Part shown: positions 9,601 to 18,216 of the stretch, in pieces
How the letters are laid out: every line of letters starts with the position of its first letter
How positions within the stretch are numbered: the stretch's first letter is position 1
Source: Legionella nautarum
GTDB taxonomy: Bacteria; Pseudomonadota; Gammaproteobacteria; Legionellales; Legionellaceae
Reading direction: 5' to 3'
DNA length: 64,000 bases
NCBI RefSeq assembly: GCF_001467895.1
Contig: NZ_LNYO01000013.1
Coordinates: forward strand, 1,231,354 to 1,295,353
Program-made: the position numbers and the translations under genes
The notes under the pieces: generated by a model
Seen by the model: the letters and a program-made list of their open reading frames with translations, nothing else
What the model was told of the DNA's origin: nothing
Databases searched by the model: none

Positions 9601-10889
9601 TCAGTGAAATAGAATCCTGTCTCGATATGATACCCTGTATTTATCAATGCCTCGTAAAACCAGAAAATATCAATCACTCAGGTCTTTCTTTATCAGCCTA
9701 TCTCATCCTTATTGATAACACCCCTATTACAGCAACAGAAATTCGTGATTTTTTAACTCATGAGCTTCCTGACTATATGATCCCTTCTCGATTTTTTGTG
9801 GTCGACAAGTTATTGATGACACCCAATGGAAAACTCGATAGAAAACATATCCCCACGCCTATCAAACAGCTGTATTTAAGCAAAGAACATCTTTCCCCTC
9901 AAAATGATCTAGAGTGGGAATTACATAAAATTTGGTGCTCAGCGATGAAATTAGATGATTTAGGGATTTATGATAATTTCTTTGAGATAGGAGGACATTC
10001 CCTGATTGCAATGAACATCATGTCCCAGATTCAAAACCAGTTTAAAATCCGTATAAGCATGAGCCTTCTATTTAATCATCCCACAATTCATGCCTTGGCC
10101 CTTGAAATAGAACCATTGCTGCTTACAACAAACGATGAATCGCAAGAATTATCCCTCTCTGAACGAATTATCGTTCCCATTAAGCAAACAGGGACACAAA
10201 CCCCTTTATTTTTTATCCATCCCATAGGAGGAAGTATTTTTTGGTATAAGGACTTAGAAAAATACCTTGATAAGGATTTCCCCTTATATGGCCTGCAAGA
10301 TCCCGGATTGGAACATCAAGATCTCTTGTATAATAGTATCGAGCAAATGGCGTCTTCTTACATTAAAGCGATTCAAACTATCCAACCCCAGGGCCCCTAT
10401 CTGATTGGAGGTGCCTCTTTTGGAAGCACAGTCGCTGTGGAAATAGCGAATCAACTTCAACAAATGAATGAGAATATCAAAGCCATTATCTCGCTTGACG
10501 GATGGGCAGAATACCCAGCACTGCAGCGAAATGAAGACTATTTCAAAGAGTTAATGCGAGAACAAAATGCGCGTATCTTAGAACGACATCAAAAATATCA
10601 ACTATCGAATTCCGCGGCCTTATTGGAATTACAATGGCATCGCGAAAAAATGTTGATGCACTATAAGTTACCTCAGCTTCAATGTCCTTTCATGTTATTT
10701 AAAGCAGAAATCCTCACTGAGATTTTTAATTATGATGCTCCCTTAAATTGGTGGGAAAATGTCATCTCGGGGAACATTCACTGTCATTTAGTACCTGGCG
10801 ACCATGAAAGCATGTTTTCAGAACCCCACATTCGTATTTTAGCTAGGAAATTGAATGAAAGTTTAAACTCCCTCAATACTGTGCTATAG
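6633..10889 (+). CDS. single-module NRPS: formyltransferase, C-like, A, PCP, TE
   Basis: A 1418-aa nonribosomal peptide synthetase. Residues 1-310 are a formyltransferase domain like that of LgrA/ArnA, with Asn94, His96 and Asp132 in INYHNSPLPQYAG and QVDAGEIL. Residues 325-550 resemble the C-terminal half of a condensation domain but have no HHxxxDG motif. Residues 575-1080 are an adenylation domain: TSGTTGTPKGV, FDASIWEF, NLYGPTEATID, RLYKTGD, KIRGFRIE, and catalytic Lys1067 in NGKLDR. By eye the pocket reads D-A-W-Q-F-G-L-I-D, which I recall as glutamine-like (unchecked). A PCP (FEIGGHSL, Ser1123) and a thioesterase with Ser1262 (GASFGS), Asp1289 and His1391 follow. The GTG start has AAGG upstream. 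The expected product is a released N-formyl amino acid or a derivative. Confidence 0.92.
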   Translation: MKNKAFNCYLIGDDNITLECASLIRAKNHSILGIISSSPKIKKWCTLNDIPSIKSLKEFETHYLNNPCDYLFSIANGAILKPRILNYPRIAAINYHNSPLPQYAGLYATTWALLNKEKEHAITWHIMREQVDAGEILKQPRFSIDEDETALSLNLKCYEKAVKAFNELINELASKSTTPLKQNLSSRSYYGLKNKPEWYGFISWDSSAEAIDRVCRALTFGEYKNELVTPKVLVRDEIMIVKTYRKLGISSGKEPGTIVHCSTTDLQIATQTTDIVFYELMSLSGELVPIESLIKQQGLSVGQLLSELRPQNLQELIDNPVLYQPQKEKFWVKELLKCIHGGVSFLSHLYKINDSTIKKLNLPTHLLQQINHYALNNDLSNQTFLVGLLLTYIYRLNNYNNFTLDYSPTPIKKNGVLQSFLSMHIPLTSHFKSSMSFREVLSFIQKEQERLIPNDSYCNDIFVRYPELHGIAEEIDISITITDSPAPHISNVCKKLNVYIANDCSSITIENKTNYQHWEESYAFFNHMDQHLLLMLEDAILNPDKKLFELSIIDNQEKDCLLNQWNKTEQPYDVNWLLHQGFETQVANNPHSVAALFNGHTLTYAKLHEQSNKLAHHLIAQGIKANDIVGIYTHRSMTMLISILGVLKAGAAYLPLDPSYPDKRINYMLQNSQSPILLTHDTEVIKKFHDYEGKIIDVATILQSQEFNSYPPSIKTQPSDLAYIIYTSGTTGTPKGVAISHKAACNHMAWMRATYHFTQQDVFLQKTPFSFDASIWEFFMPLWVGATVVIAPLHAHTSPTELIELVINNKVSILQLVPPMLREITLNSRFASCTSLKQVFCGGEILLPEIIHSFYEQRPSSCALHNLYGPTEATIDSLTYTCSPEDAYYPLNRIGKPISNMKAYILDKCLQLVPTGIIGELYLSGEGLAKGYLHNEALTRQKFLPNPFGVPKHERLYKTGDLVKWQKNGIVEYHEREDSQVKIRGFRIEISEIESCLDMIPCIYQCLVKPENINHSGLSLSAYLILIDNTPITATEIRDFLTHELPDYMIPSRFFVVDKLLMTPNGKLDRKHIPTPIKQLYLSKEHLSPQNDLEWELHKIWCSAMKLDDLGIYDNFFEIGGHSLIAMNIMSQIQNQFKIRISMSLLFNHPTIHALALEIEPLLLTTNDESQELSLSERIIVPIKQTGTQTPLFFIHPIGGSIFWYKDLEKYLDKDFPLYGLQDPGLEHQDLLYNSIEQMASSYIKAIQTIQPQGPYLIGGASFGSTVAVEIANQLQQMNENIKAIISLDGWAEYPALQRNEDYFKELMREQNARILERHQKYQLSNSAALLELQWHREKMLMHYKLPQLQCPFMLFKAEILTEIFNYDAPLNWWENVISGNIHCHLVPGDHESMFSEPHIRILARKLNESLNSLNTVL

Positions 10890-10941
10890 AATAATAATCT
10901 GAGAAGTTGAAAATTGATCCAACCTCATGGACGTCAACTAA

Positions 10942-12211
10942 ATGATAGTTATCGATGAGCAAGCATTAACAATGCTAATCCAAATGGTTCAAAAATCCAT
11001 TGTGTTAGTCGATGCCGACTATATCATTCAAAATTTCAATACTAAGGCTGAAGAAGAACTTAGTCTTGCTAACAATAAAGGGATAGGAACGTCTTTAAGC
11101 GCCTTATGCACCAAAGAAGAGCTAAAGCAGCTAACCACTTCAGGTCTTGCAACCATTGAGCTTAAAACAAAACTCACGCCCTGCGCCTGCACTGTCATTA
11201 TCGTCCAGGAACCCCAGAGAGAACTTACTTCGAATAAATCAAAAAATACAAGCACTCCTAATCTTAACAAAACGACTTCAATTATTAATCTGAACGATCG
11301 TCGCTATTTGGATATTATCATCTCTCAAATTCCAGTGAGTGTTTACTGGATGAACAAAAATTATATCTATCAAGGATGTAGCAATAGTATGGCGAAACTT
11401 CTTCATTTAGGCTCTCGCCAAGAGATAGTCGGTAAAACTTATGAGGATTTATACGACAAAAAGTCTTCTGATTCTTACAAAAAAGCCGATAGCTCAGTCA
11501 TCGAGCAATGACTGTCAGTGACTGCCGAAGAACCTCTTTATCAACCTGATGGAAGTAAGTTAGTTTATTTGTCCAATAAAGTTCCCTTGCGTGATGAACA
11601 GGGCCATGTGATTGGCATGCTTGGTATTTCAACTGAGATAACCGATAGAAAAAAAATGGAAGATGAGCTTAAGTTAGCTAAAGACGCGGCTGAAGCAGGG
11701 GATCGTGCAAAAACTGAATTCTTAGCCAATATGCGCCATGATATTCGAACACCGCTATCAGGAATCGTAGGCTTTTCAGAAATCTTAAAAACAGAGTCAA
11801 GCTGAAGCAAAACTCGACTTACCGGATACCGAAGAGGAGCTTTTTTCCTTAAATCAATTTCCTCTTTTAGAAGTCGAACAAACCTTAAAAAATTTAGGCA
11901 ATAAATCTGTATTTATCGAGCTCTTACAAGATTTAATCGAGGTGAGCATCCCTCAAGACTTCCCTCGGTTGAAAGACGCTTTTGCGGCTAAAAATTATGA
12001 ACAAGTTGAAAAATTAGCTCATAAAATCAAAGGTGGTGCGGTTTATGTGGGGACTACTCGCATGAAATATGCCTGCCAATATTTAGAACGTTACTGGAAA
12101 TCAGGTCAACAAGCCCTGTTTGAGAAACTCTATGAACAAACCGTTTCAGTCATCGAAGAAACCGTTACCTTTGTCGAAAATTGGCTTAAGCTAAACCATG
12201 AATCACTTTAA
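10942..12211 (+). pseudogene. hybrid histidine kinase, broken (PAS-HisKA...Hpt)
   Basis: The first frame holds a PAS-like sensor (IVLVDADYIIQNFNTKAEEE, then IPVSVYWMNKNYIYQGCSNS). It is interrupted by an in-frame TGA at 11509 and resumes in the same frame with the PAS C-terminus ([19 protein letters not shown]) and a kinase H-box ([20 protein letters not shown]). After a stop at 11803 the frame shifts and jumps to [19 protein letters not shown] and a C-terminal Hpt domain (KLAHKIKGGAVYVG, phosphoacceptor His). The rest of HisKA, the ATPase domain and any receiver domain are absent, so a large internal deletion has occurred. It would be inactive as a kinase. The isolated Hpt frame (11942-12211) might still be made. 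Confidence 0.85.
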
Positions 12212-12417
12212 GTATTCGTTGAAATAAATATTTCCCCTCTAAAATTAAGTTTTTTTTCACCATAGGCAAATCAGTCCAACGGGTCGTATAAGTCGGTGAT
12301 TTTAATTCCGCGCACATCACCTAAGGTTTAGAAGCCCCCTCAGATGCTAGATAGTTTCGCGACCAAAACGTGCATTAATGGCATCAAAAGATTTGGATGA
12401 CCAATAAATTGTTATTG

Positions 12418-12556
12418 ATCTAATACACTTTATTTTGAAGCTGTTTGCCAGATGCAAGGTACACCCTACTCTAAAGAAAACAATGTTAATCATTTCAGCT
12501 TAGACGCGCTAATTCCTGAAGAATATTTTCTACAGAGATTTAAAAAAGCTGTATGA
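12418..12556 (+). pseudogene. unrecognised C-terminal relict
   Basis: Within the gap 12212-12617 an open frame of 45 codons without a start reads SNTLYFEAVCQMQGTPYSKE and continues to IPEEYFLQRFKKAV before a TGA. It looks like the end of a lost gene. I cannot assign a family. On the minus strand, 12186-12311 is another short unassigned frame (MCAELKSPTYTTRW onward). Nothing else was recognised in this gap. Confidence 0.25.
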
Positions 12557-12617
12557 AAATATTTTTCTGAGTATTGTTTATCAGTGAGATATTTTTTAAT
12601 GCATGGAACCTGAGCAC

Positions 12618-14375
12618 TTAAATAAGACTATGACCACTTTGTGCATCCCATAGGTTTTTATAAAAACCATTCATCGTTATTAGCTCACTGTGGCTACCTT
12701 GCTCTATGATTTTACCTTGATCCATAACCACAATTGTGTTCATTGACAGAAGGGTTGAAAGTCTATGAGCAATGACTATAACTGTTCTATTTTTCATTGC
12801 AGCGTTTAGAGATTGTTTGATGAGTTCTTCTGTAATGGAGTCTAGCGAACTGGTAGCCTCATCTAAGATTAAAATGGGTGCATTTTTTAAAATGGCTCTA
12901 GCAATCGCTATTCTCTGTTTTTGCCCACCGGATAATTTAACTCCTTTTTCACCAACAAAGGTTTCATATCCTTGTGGCAGTTGGCTTATAAATTCGTGAG
13001 CATGGGCTTGCTTGGCAGCACTAATGATTTGGTCATGATCGGCTTCTGTGCAACCATATTGAATATTTTCAAAAATAGAACGATGAAATAGAGAGGGATC
13101 TTGAGGTATGAAAGCAATATGTTCTCGCAAGCTTTGTCTATGAATATATTTGATGCTTTGCCCATCGATTAAAATATCCCCCTTATCGATATCATATAAT
13201 TTAGTCATAAGCTGTACGATAGTACTTTTGCCTGCACCGCTAAAGCCAACTAAACCAATTTTATTGCCGCCTGCTATTGTTAGACTAAAATCGGTAATGG
13301 TTTTTTTACCTTCAACATAGTTAAAATTTACATCCTTGAATTCAATTTTCCCCTCTTGAATTCTTAGTTTACTATCTACCGAGCTTAAAGGTTGTAAGTG
13401 AGGGGTGAAAATGGTGTCAAGAGCGTTCTGACAAACACCTGCTTGTTCTCCAACTACTAATAAACTTTCAGTTAAATACCAAATGAGATCAATAACCGTC
13501 ATGGATAAGATAAATACAAAAGCAAAATCACCGGCTGTGATTTGGCCTTTTGCACCAAGATAAATCAATAATAGTATGGATGTACTTTGTAAGATCCAGG
13601 CAAAAAAACCAAGCAATGATGCATTGAGCATATTTTTAACCTGCATTTTAGTTTCTTTTTCTAAAGCCAGATTTGTGTTGTAGGCTAAATATTTTGCTTC
13701 ATGATTTTCCCTTGCGAATAGCAGCACATTTAAAATATTGCTAAAACAATCAACGATGGCGCCGGAGTATTTAGATTTTGCCTCCGCATAATCTTTTGCA
13801 TAGGGTCTAATGCTGGATGCACAATAATACGATAAATAGATAAAAACAGCTGATACAACAAGAAAAATAGCGCTAAAATACCAACTAACAGTTCCTACTA
13901 TAAAAATTGATAATAGGATAGTTAAGGCTTGTCTTGCGATATTGAACCAGGAATTGACAACATTTTGGATATTATTGGTTAAATCTGAAATTTTAGCGCT
14001 GATATCACCACTCATTCTATCTTGAAAAAATGCATAGGACTGGTTTCTTAAGTGCTCTGTGGCAATAGTTACAATATCAGCTTTTATTCTTGGTAATGAT
14101 TTGAGTACTAAATAGTTGTAAAACCTCCATACAAGAGTGATTAAAAAACCGAGAATAATTAGTAATAAAGCGGGTGGTAGACACTTCGAGACAAAGGAGG
14201 TTGCTCCAGATGTAGTTACACGGTCTAAGATTACCTTAAGTACATAAGGTTGAATAACACTGTGTATAGAAGAATAAATACCTACCATGCTTATTGCTAG
14301 AAACCACCAGCGATATGGTGTGGCGACTTTCAGAAAAAAACTGGAAAATTTGTTGTTGTTTTCAATAGTAGGCAA
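12618..14375 (-). CDS. ABC exporter, fused membrane and ATPase domains
   Basis: Half-transporter of the MsbA/lipid-drug exporter type (585 aa), acting as a homodimer in the inner membrane. Residues ~20-310 carry about six membrane segments. The C-terminal ATPase has Walker A GFSGAGKST, the Q-loop (FIPQDPSLFHRSIFENI), the ABC signature LSGGQKQRIAIARA, Walker B ILILDEATSS with the D-loop, and the H-loop His in VIVIAHRLS. All motifs are intact, so it should be active. The substrate is unknown. Its position between the NRPS region and a GNAT gene makes export of the NRPS product possible, but it lies on the opposite strand and many unrelated exporters look the same. Confidence 0.92.
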   Translation of the reverse strand: MPTIENNNKFSSFFLKVATPYRWWFLAISMVGIYSSIHSVIQPYVLKVILDRVTTSGATSFVSKCLPPALLLIILGFLITLVWRFYNYLVLKSLPRIKADIVTIATEHLRNQSYAFFQDRMSGDISAKISDLTNNIQNVVNSWFNIARQALTILLSIFIVGTVSWYFSAIFLVVSAVFIYLSYYCASSIRPYAKDYAEAKSKYSGAIVDCFSNILNVLLFARENHEAKYLAYNTNLALEKETKMQVKNMLNASLLGFFAWILQSTSILLLIYLGAKGQITAGDFAFVFILSMTVIDLIWYLTESLLVVGEQAGVCQNALDTIFTPHLQPLSSVDSKLRIQEGKIEFKDVNFNYVEGKKTITDFSLTIAGGNKIGLVGFSGAGKSTIVQLMTKLYDIDKGDILIDGQSIKYIHRQSLREHIAFIPQDPSLFHRSIFENIQYGCTEADHDQIISAAKQAHAHEFISQLPQGYETFVGEKGVKLSGGQKQRIAIARAILKNAPILILDEATSSLDSITEELIKQSLNAAMKNRTVIVIAHRLSTLLSMNTIVVMDQGKIIEQGSHSELITMNGFYKNLWDAQSGHSLI

Positions 14376-14572
14376 AGTGCTTTCCTCAACTTTAACAATT
14401 TATAAACTCTAAATGTATCTGCATAATTCTTCATCAAAAAGCTGTGAAGTGTTTTAAAAAAAACGATGGTTTTATGAACAGGATAAGTGTATGCTTTTTT
14501 GCATTTTAATAATACATCTATCCTGGTTTTAAAAGACGACGCATTCATATTAGATAAATAATGGAATAAAAC

Positions 14573-15070
14573 ATGAATAAAGATTTTACCTTACGACTTG
14601 CTAGTGTTTCTGATTTTGATGCGCTCTTTGAAATTTATATGGATGAAAAAATTAATCTTTTCCTAAATTTTGAAATTATGGACAAAAAAACATTTAGAGA
14701 AATATTTGATGACCTGATGAGTAGTGGGAAAATGTATGTCTATGAATACAAAGAGAATATAGTAGCAACTTGCATCGTTATGAGACAGAAACGACGAGCT
14801 AATCATGTTGTTTCACTAGGAACATTAGCAACACATCCCAAATTTCAAGGGCAAGGTATCGGTACTCAATTTATGAAGGCATTAATTGAAAAAATTAAAT
14901 TGGACGGCATAAAAAGGATTGATTTATGTGCCGAAGCTGATAACCCTATCGCACTGAATTTTTATAAGAAACTTGGATTCCAATTAGAAGGGATTTTAAA
15001 AAAATACTTTAAAAGACCTAAAGAACAACAATATATTGATGAGCATATGCTAGCACTAATTCTTGAATAG
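14573..15070 (+). CDS. GNAT-family N-acetyltransferase
   Basis: A 165-aa Gcn5-related acyltransferase. Motif A for acetyl-CoA binding is HPKFQGQGIGTQFMKALIEK (Q/RxxGxG/A pattern), followed by ADNPIALNFYKKLGFQLEGI, the motif-B helix and strand typical of RimI/PhnO-like members. The C-terminus (KYFKRPKEQQYIDEHMLAL) resembles acetyltransferases of aminoglycoside or peptide N-terminal type. The substrate is not readable. It diverges from the ABC exporter gene with a ~200 bp intergenic region. A role in tailoring or resistance for the neighbouring NRPS product is only a guess. Confidence 0.9.
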   Translation: MNKDFTLRLASVSDFDALFEIYMDEKINLFLNFEIMDKKTFREIFDDLMSSGKMYVYEYKENIVATCIVMRQKRRANHVVSLGTLATHPKFQGQGIGTQFMKALIEKIKLDGIKRIDLCAEADNPIALNFYKKLGFQLEGILKKYFKRPKEQQYIDEHMLALILE

Positions 15071-15250
15071 CGGATCGAGATCCAGCTTTTAAAAGGGGGC
15101 AATCTCAAGATTATTCTTAAAGATTTTTACTGAGAATTAACTGATTAAAAATTAAATATTCAAAAATTTATGAGGTTTTCGCATAGCCCCCTTAAATAGT
15201 TTTTATAAAAATCTATGGGATGCGCAAAGCGGTCATAGCCTTATATTATA

Positions 15251-15367
15251 TGCTCTGCGGCTAAAGAAATTGCGCGTGAAGTTCATGTTTCTTTCAGAAC
15301 AGTCGAAGGAATTATTTCTAAATTGATGGATTCTTTGGGATGTTCTTTAAAAAATGAATTATTATGA
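15251..15367 (+). pseudogene. LuxR-type helix-turn-helix remnant
   Basis: A frame with no start reads AAKEIAREVHVSFRTVEGII and then SKLMDSLGCSLKNELL before TGA. This is the recognition helix region of a LuxR/FixJ-family DNA-binding domain (aKeIA..l..S..TVe.hi..i..KL). The sensory or upstream part is missing, so this is the 3' scrap of a regulator gene. The rest of the gap 15071-15457 shows nothing I recognise. Confidence 0.65.
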
Positions 15368-15457
15368 GATTTAATCTATCGCGATATTGGAATCACGTGA
15401 TTCTTAAATTTAGCTGGAATTCTGAGTGATTTAACGAATAAAATATTCAAAATAAAT

Positions 15458-16240
15458 ATGCAATCTACTTATCGCAAGCAAAAGAAAAAAATGAAATTAA
15501 CCACAAAAATACTCGATAAGGATGGTAATCCTGTAAAATTTTTCGTTGTAACGAAAGATGTTTATATGCATCAACATGAAATTATCGACTGCGAGGGAAA
15601 ACAACTTGGTTATGTAACACTTGCTGAAGAGCGTTTAGGAGCACCGACCTATAAAAAATATCTCATTATTGGTCAATTGCATAATACTTCTCCCAATCAA
15701 GAATACAGAAATGTTGGAACTGCCCTGCATGAATTAGTATTTAGATTGAGTTTTTCAGAATACTTTCAAACCAATGGAAACATTATGGTAGATATCGGTT
15801 ATCAATCCTTGCTTTTTCACTATGATTGTGGATTTCGTTTACATCCACAATACGTATTTGAATGGGATTGTTTGGGTGAAAAATTTTTAAATCATGAGCT
15901 ATATGGTAAAGCTGCTTATGAAGAATGGCGCTTATCACATTCTGATCTATTGGAATCTGATAAACCTTCAGCCAATGATGTCTTGGCTTTTTATCATTTC
16001 TTGTATAAGGAAAATAATGATCAAACAAGACGCGCTTGTTTACGTAAGAAATTAGCAAAGCTGGGCGGTTTGTGTGGGTATTTATCCCAAGCTGTCGTCC
16101 CGCAGAAAAAAGAAGAATTTTCTATTGATATCGCACCAGTCAGCCAATCTTCTTCACCGAGTACATTGTTTTATTCAACGAACCCACAGGACACTAAGCT
16201 GAATAATAATGCTCATGCGCAATCCAGTTTTACAATGTAA
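15458..16240 (+). CDS. GNAT-fold-like protein with variable tail, effector candidate
   Basis: A 260-aa protein of unknown function. The segment IIGQLHNTSPNQEYRNVGTA onward through LHELVFRLSFS has the spacing of GNAT motif A, and SLLFHYDCGFRLHPQYVFEW resembles the motif-B region where a helix leads into the GF strand, so a GNAT-like fold is likely but diverged. Residues ~215-260 are a Ser/Asn/Gln-rich low-complexity tail containing an acidic patch (KKEEFS), a layout common in Dot/Icm substrates. No signal peptide. A second ATG at 15491 is possible; neither start has a clear ribosome site. It opens the effector-like stretch 15.4-24.8 kb. Confidence 0.6.
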   Translation: MQSTYRKQKKKMKLTTKILDKDGNPVKFFVVTKDVYMHQHEIIDCEGKQLGYVTLAEERLGAPTYKKYLIIGQLHNTSPNQEYRNVGTALHELVFRLSFSEYFQTNGNIMVDIGYQSLLFHYDCGFRLHPQYVFEWDCLGEKFLNHELYGKAAYEEWRLSHSDLLESDKPSANDVLAFYHFLYKENNDQTRRACLRKKLAKLGGLCGYLSQAVVPQKKEEFSIDIAPVSQSSSPSTLFYSTNPQDTKLNNNAHAQSSFTM

Positions 16241-16340
16241 ATATTCTTTTTAAAAAAGCAAGTTAATTTAATTTAGCAAACCTATTTGGCAGCGAAAGCG
16301 TGACCAAGGCTACGGTTACTTACATCCATTAATATTTTAA

Positions 16341-16529
16341 TTACACCATCCCCATTGATGCTTTTTCTTCTGGTTTAGCCTTTGGGTTTGTTGTAGTCTG
16401 TGAACCAAAAAGAGTTTGACCAGAAGCGTAGGTCTTTGAGCCCGTTTGGAAGATTCCGTAGGCCAATATCGTTCCTCCTACAGCATTCCCTGTTTCTTTC
16501 AATGTTTCCTTAGCAAAACGTTTCCACAC
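16341..16529 (-). CDS. small hypothetical protein with one possible membrane helix
   Basis: A 62-codon frame starting at GTG with AAAGGA 7-8 nt upstream. Residues ~13-32 (GNAVGGTILAYGIFQTGSKT) could form a weak glycine-rich membrane helix; the C-terminal half is polar. I do not recognise a family. It is divergent from the SLC25-like gene, with a ~280 bp AT-rich intergenic region between them that should hold both promoters. No specific operator is visible there. Confidence 0.4.
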   Translation of the reverse strand: MWKRFAKETLKETGNAVGGTILAYGIFQTGSKTYASGQTLFGSQTTTNPKAKPEEKASMGMV

Positions 16530-16811
16530 TAGAGAATCCTTTAAGTTGTTAATCGTCCAAATTTTACACTTTTTAAGTTAAAAAAACAAGAAAAGCTCTT
16601 TTTTATGAGAACGCGTGGAGAATAATTTGGGCGCTAATTTTAAAGTAAAAATTAAGTATTTTAACAATCACAGAGTGTTCTGCTTCCCCCTTTCTTAACC
16701 TTTTTTGTCTAGCACAAAAGTTTATGCTCAAAGAGAGATCATATTTAATATTTTGTTAACAATTGCTTGATACGATTCCTCTTTCTAGCAGCAACATAAA
16801 GGGTACAAGCC

Positions 16812-17906
16812 ATGCAAACTAAAACTGAGAAAAGCACTACTCAATCTCAACCTTCCGATAAAGCGATGTCGGAGATGACTTATAACGGGATTAATTGGTT
16901 GTCTCAAACTATGCTTACTTGTGGCGCTGTGGTCGCTTTCCAAAGTCCTATAAAAACATATCTAGTTAATGGGGTGACAGCCAAACCAGATTCTGTGGGT
17001 TCTATCGCAGCAATGGGAGGCATTAAAAGTTTATATCGCGGCGCAGCAGCACAAATGTACTCAGGATATTTAAGGACCGGTTACGTGACTGGTGCAAGAG
17101 AATTCAGACCATCTGAATCTGATCGAGATGTTGCAGGCATTACTCAGATTACACATAAGATGGGAATTACAATTGCAGCTGCTCTGGGAGATCTTGGAAT
17201 TACACAAATTCCGGAATATATATCTACACTTAGAAAAGCAGGAAAAATAGTAGAACCCGAAAATAAGGAAGGCTTTTTTAGCAAAATGAAGGGAGTTATA
17301 TTACGTAAAGAAAGTCCAGTCCAAGTCGAGAAATCGTTTAAATGGTATCGTAATTTTATTCCTTTAATGACGGGAGGCATCAGTCCACGATTTGCAGCTG
17401 GAACGATTAATTTTGGTTTACTGCTGAATGGCGGCGATCAATTTGGTAAAAGTTTACCCATTGAGAATGATTTTCTACGCTCTCTTGCTTCCGGAGCAAT
17501 AAGTGGTGCAGTAGCTGGAATTACTACTACGCCCTTAGGAATGATAAAAGATCGTGTACAAGCTGAAGGAGTGGTGACCACTAACCCGGTTAATGGACAT
17601 AAAAAACTAACAAATCAGTCCACTACGAAAGTTTTATCTGCATTCTGGAGTATGGCGACGGAAAACCCGAGAGCGTTTGTTAAAATGTTCGCGACTCAAG
17701 CCCCTTTACGCGGCCTTCAGTCCGGTGTCACCTTTGCAATTATTGAAGGAATGGATACTTTAACTAATGGTAAACCTTTCCAAAATATAATTCCAGAGGA
17801 TTATCTCCCCGCTTCTGAAAGAAAAAATCGTAATACTTTCTTTCAAGCGCCTAAGAGTGAAGAAGTTACAGTAGAGGAAAATACCGCTACACCTAAGAAT
17901 GGTTAA
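16812..17906 (+). CDS. mitochondrial-carrier (SLC25)-like protein
   Basis: A 364-aa protein built of three related ~100-residue units, as in mitochondrial solute carriers. The third unit has the clearest signature: SGAISGAVAGITTTPLGMIK followed by DRVQAEG (Px[DE]xx[KR]-like, with Gly at the acidic position), then later APLRGLQSGVTFAIIEGMDT. The first unit has AFQSPIKTYLVNG and SLYRGAAAQMYSGYLRTGYV. The middle unit has DLGITQIPEYISTLRKAG and IPLMTGGISPRFAAGTINFG. Bacteria normally lack this family; L. pneumophila LncP is the known example, a Dot/Icm substrate that transports nucleotides in host mitochondria. No Sec signal. The polar C-terminal tail (SEEVTVEENTAT) suits a translocated substrate. 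Inference: an effector acting in host organelles. Confidence 0.72.
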   Translation: MQTKTEKSTTQSQPSDKAMSEMTYNGINWLSQTMLTCGAVVAFQSPIKTYLVNGVTAKPDSVGSIAAMGGIKSLYRGAAAQMYSGYLRTGYVTGAREFRPSESDRDVAGITQITHKMGITIAAALGDLGITQIPEYISTLRKAGKIVEPENKEGFFSKMKGVILRKESPVQVEKSFKWYRNFIPLMTGGISPRFAAGTINFGLLLNGGDQFGKSLPIENDFLRSLASGAISGAVAGITTTPLGMIKDRVQAEGVVTTNPVNGHKKLTNQSTTKVLSAFWSMATENPRAFVKMFATQAPLRGLQSGVTFAIIEGMDTLTNGKPFQNIIPEDYLPASERKNRNTFFQAPKSEEVTVEENTATPKNG

Positions 17907-18098
17907 TAAAAAAGCGCCTCAAAATTGGATGTGCCTCAGCTAATTAGTAACTTTGCAAAGTTCAGGTACATCCAAATTAAACTTCAAAGGTTAAACTCAA
18001 TAGCAATTTATCTTGAAAAAAGAGATCAAATTAGAGGAGGTGGACGCCCCTCTATCAGAATGAAGAATAGCCATTTAAAGCTTCTTCAATTAACTTCG

Positions 18099-18216
18099 TT
18101 AACGATTGTGTTCCCTTACTCCAACAATTTTTCGGTTAAATAAATCGATTATCATCGCTAAGCAAAACCATCCTTCATCAATAAGAACGTAGATAGCTGC
18201 CCAAGCGATAGTTGCA
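18099..18216 (-). mobile_element. IS3-family transposase remnant
   Basis: About 38 codons on the minus strand read TIAWAAIYVLIDEGWFCLAM, then IIDLFNRKIVGVREHNR and a stop. This matches the DDE core segment of IS3-type OrfB (DiTYI.t.eGW.YLa.v.DLfsR.iVGw). The first catalytic Asp position is lost and both flanks are missing. It lies in the 17907-18801 gap downstream of the SLC25-like gene. Confidence 0.6.

Noticed and set aside
14330..14548. 72-codon frame upstream of the ABC exporter
   Set aside because: Lys/Leu/Thr-rich low-quality peptide overlapping the exporter start, no ribosome site; probably leader DNA.
17925..18143. 72-codon plus-strand frame after the SLC25-like gene
   Set aside because: Composition looks random and it overlaps the IS3 remnant on the other strand.
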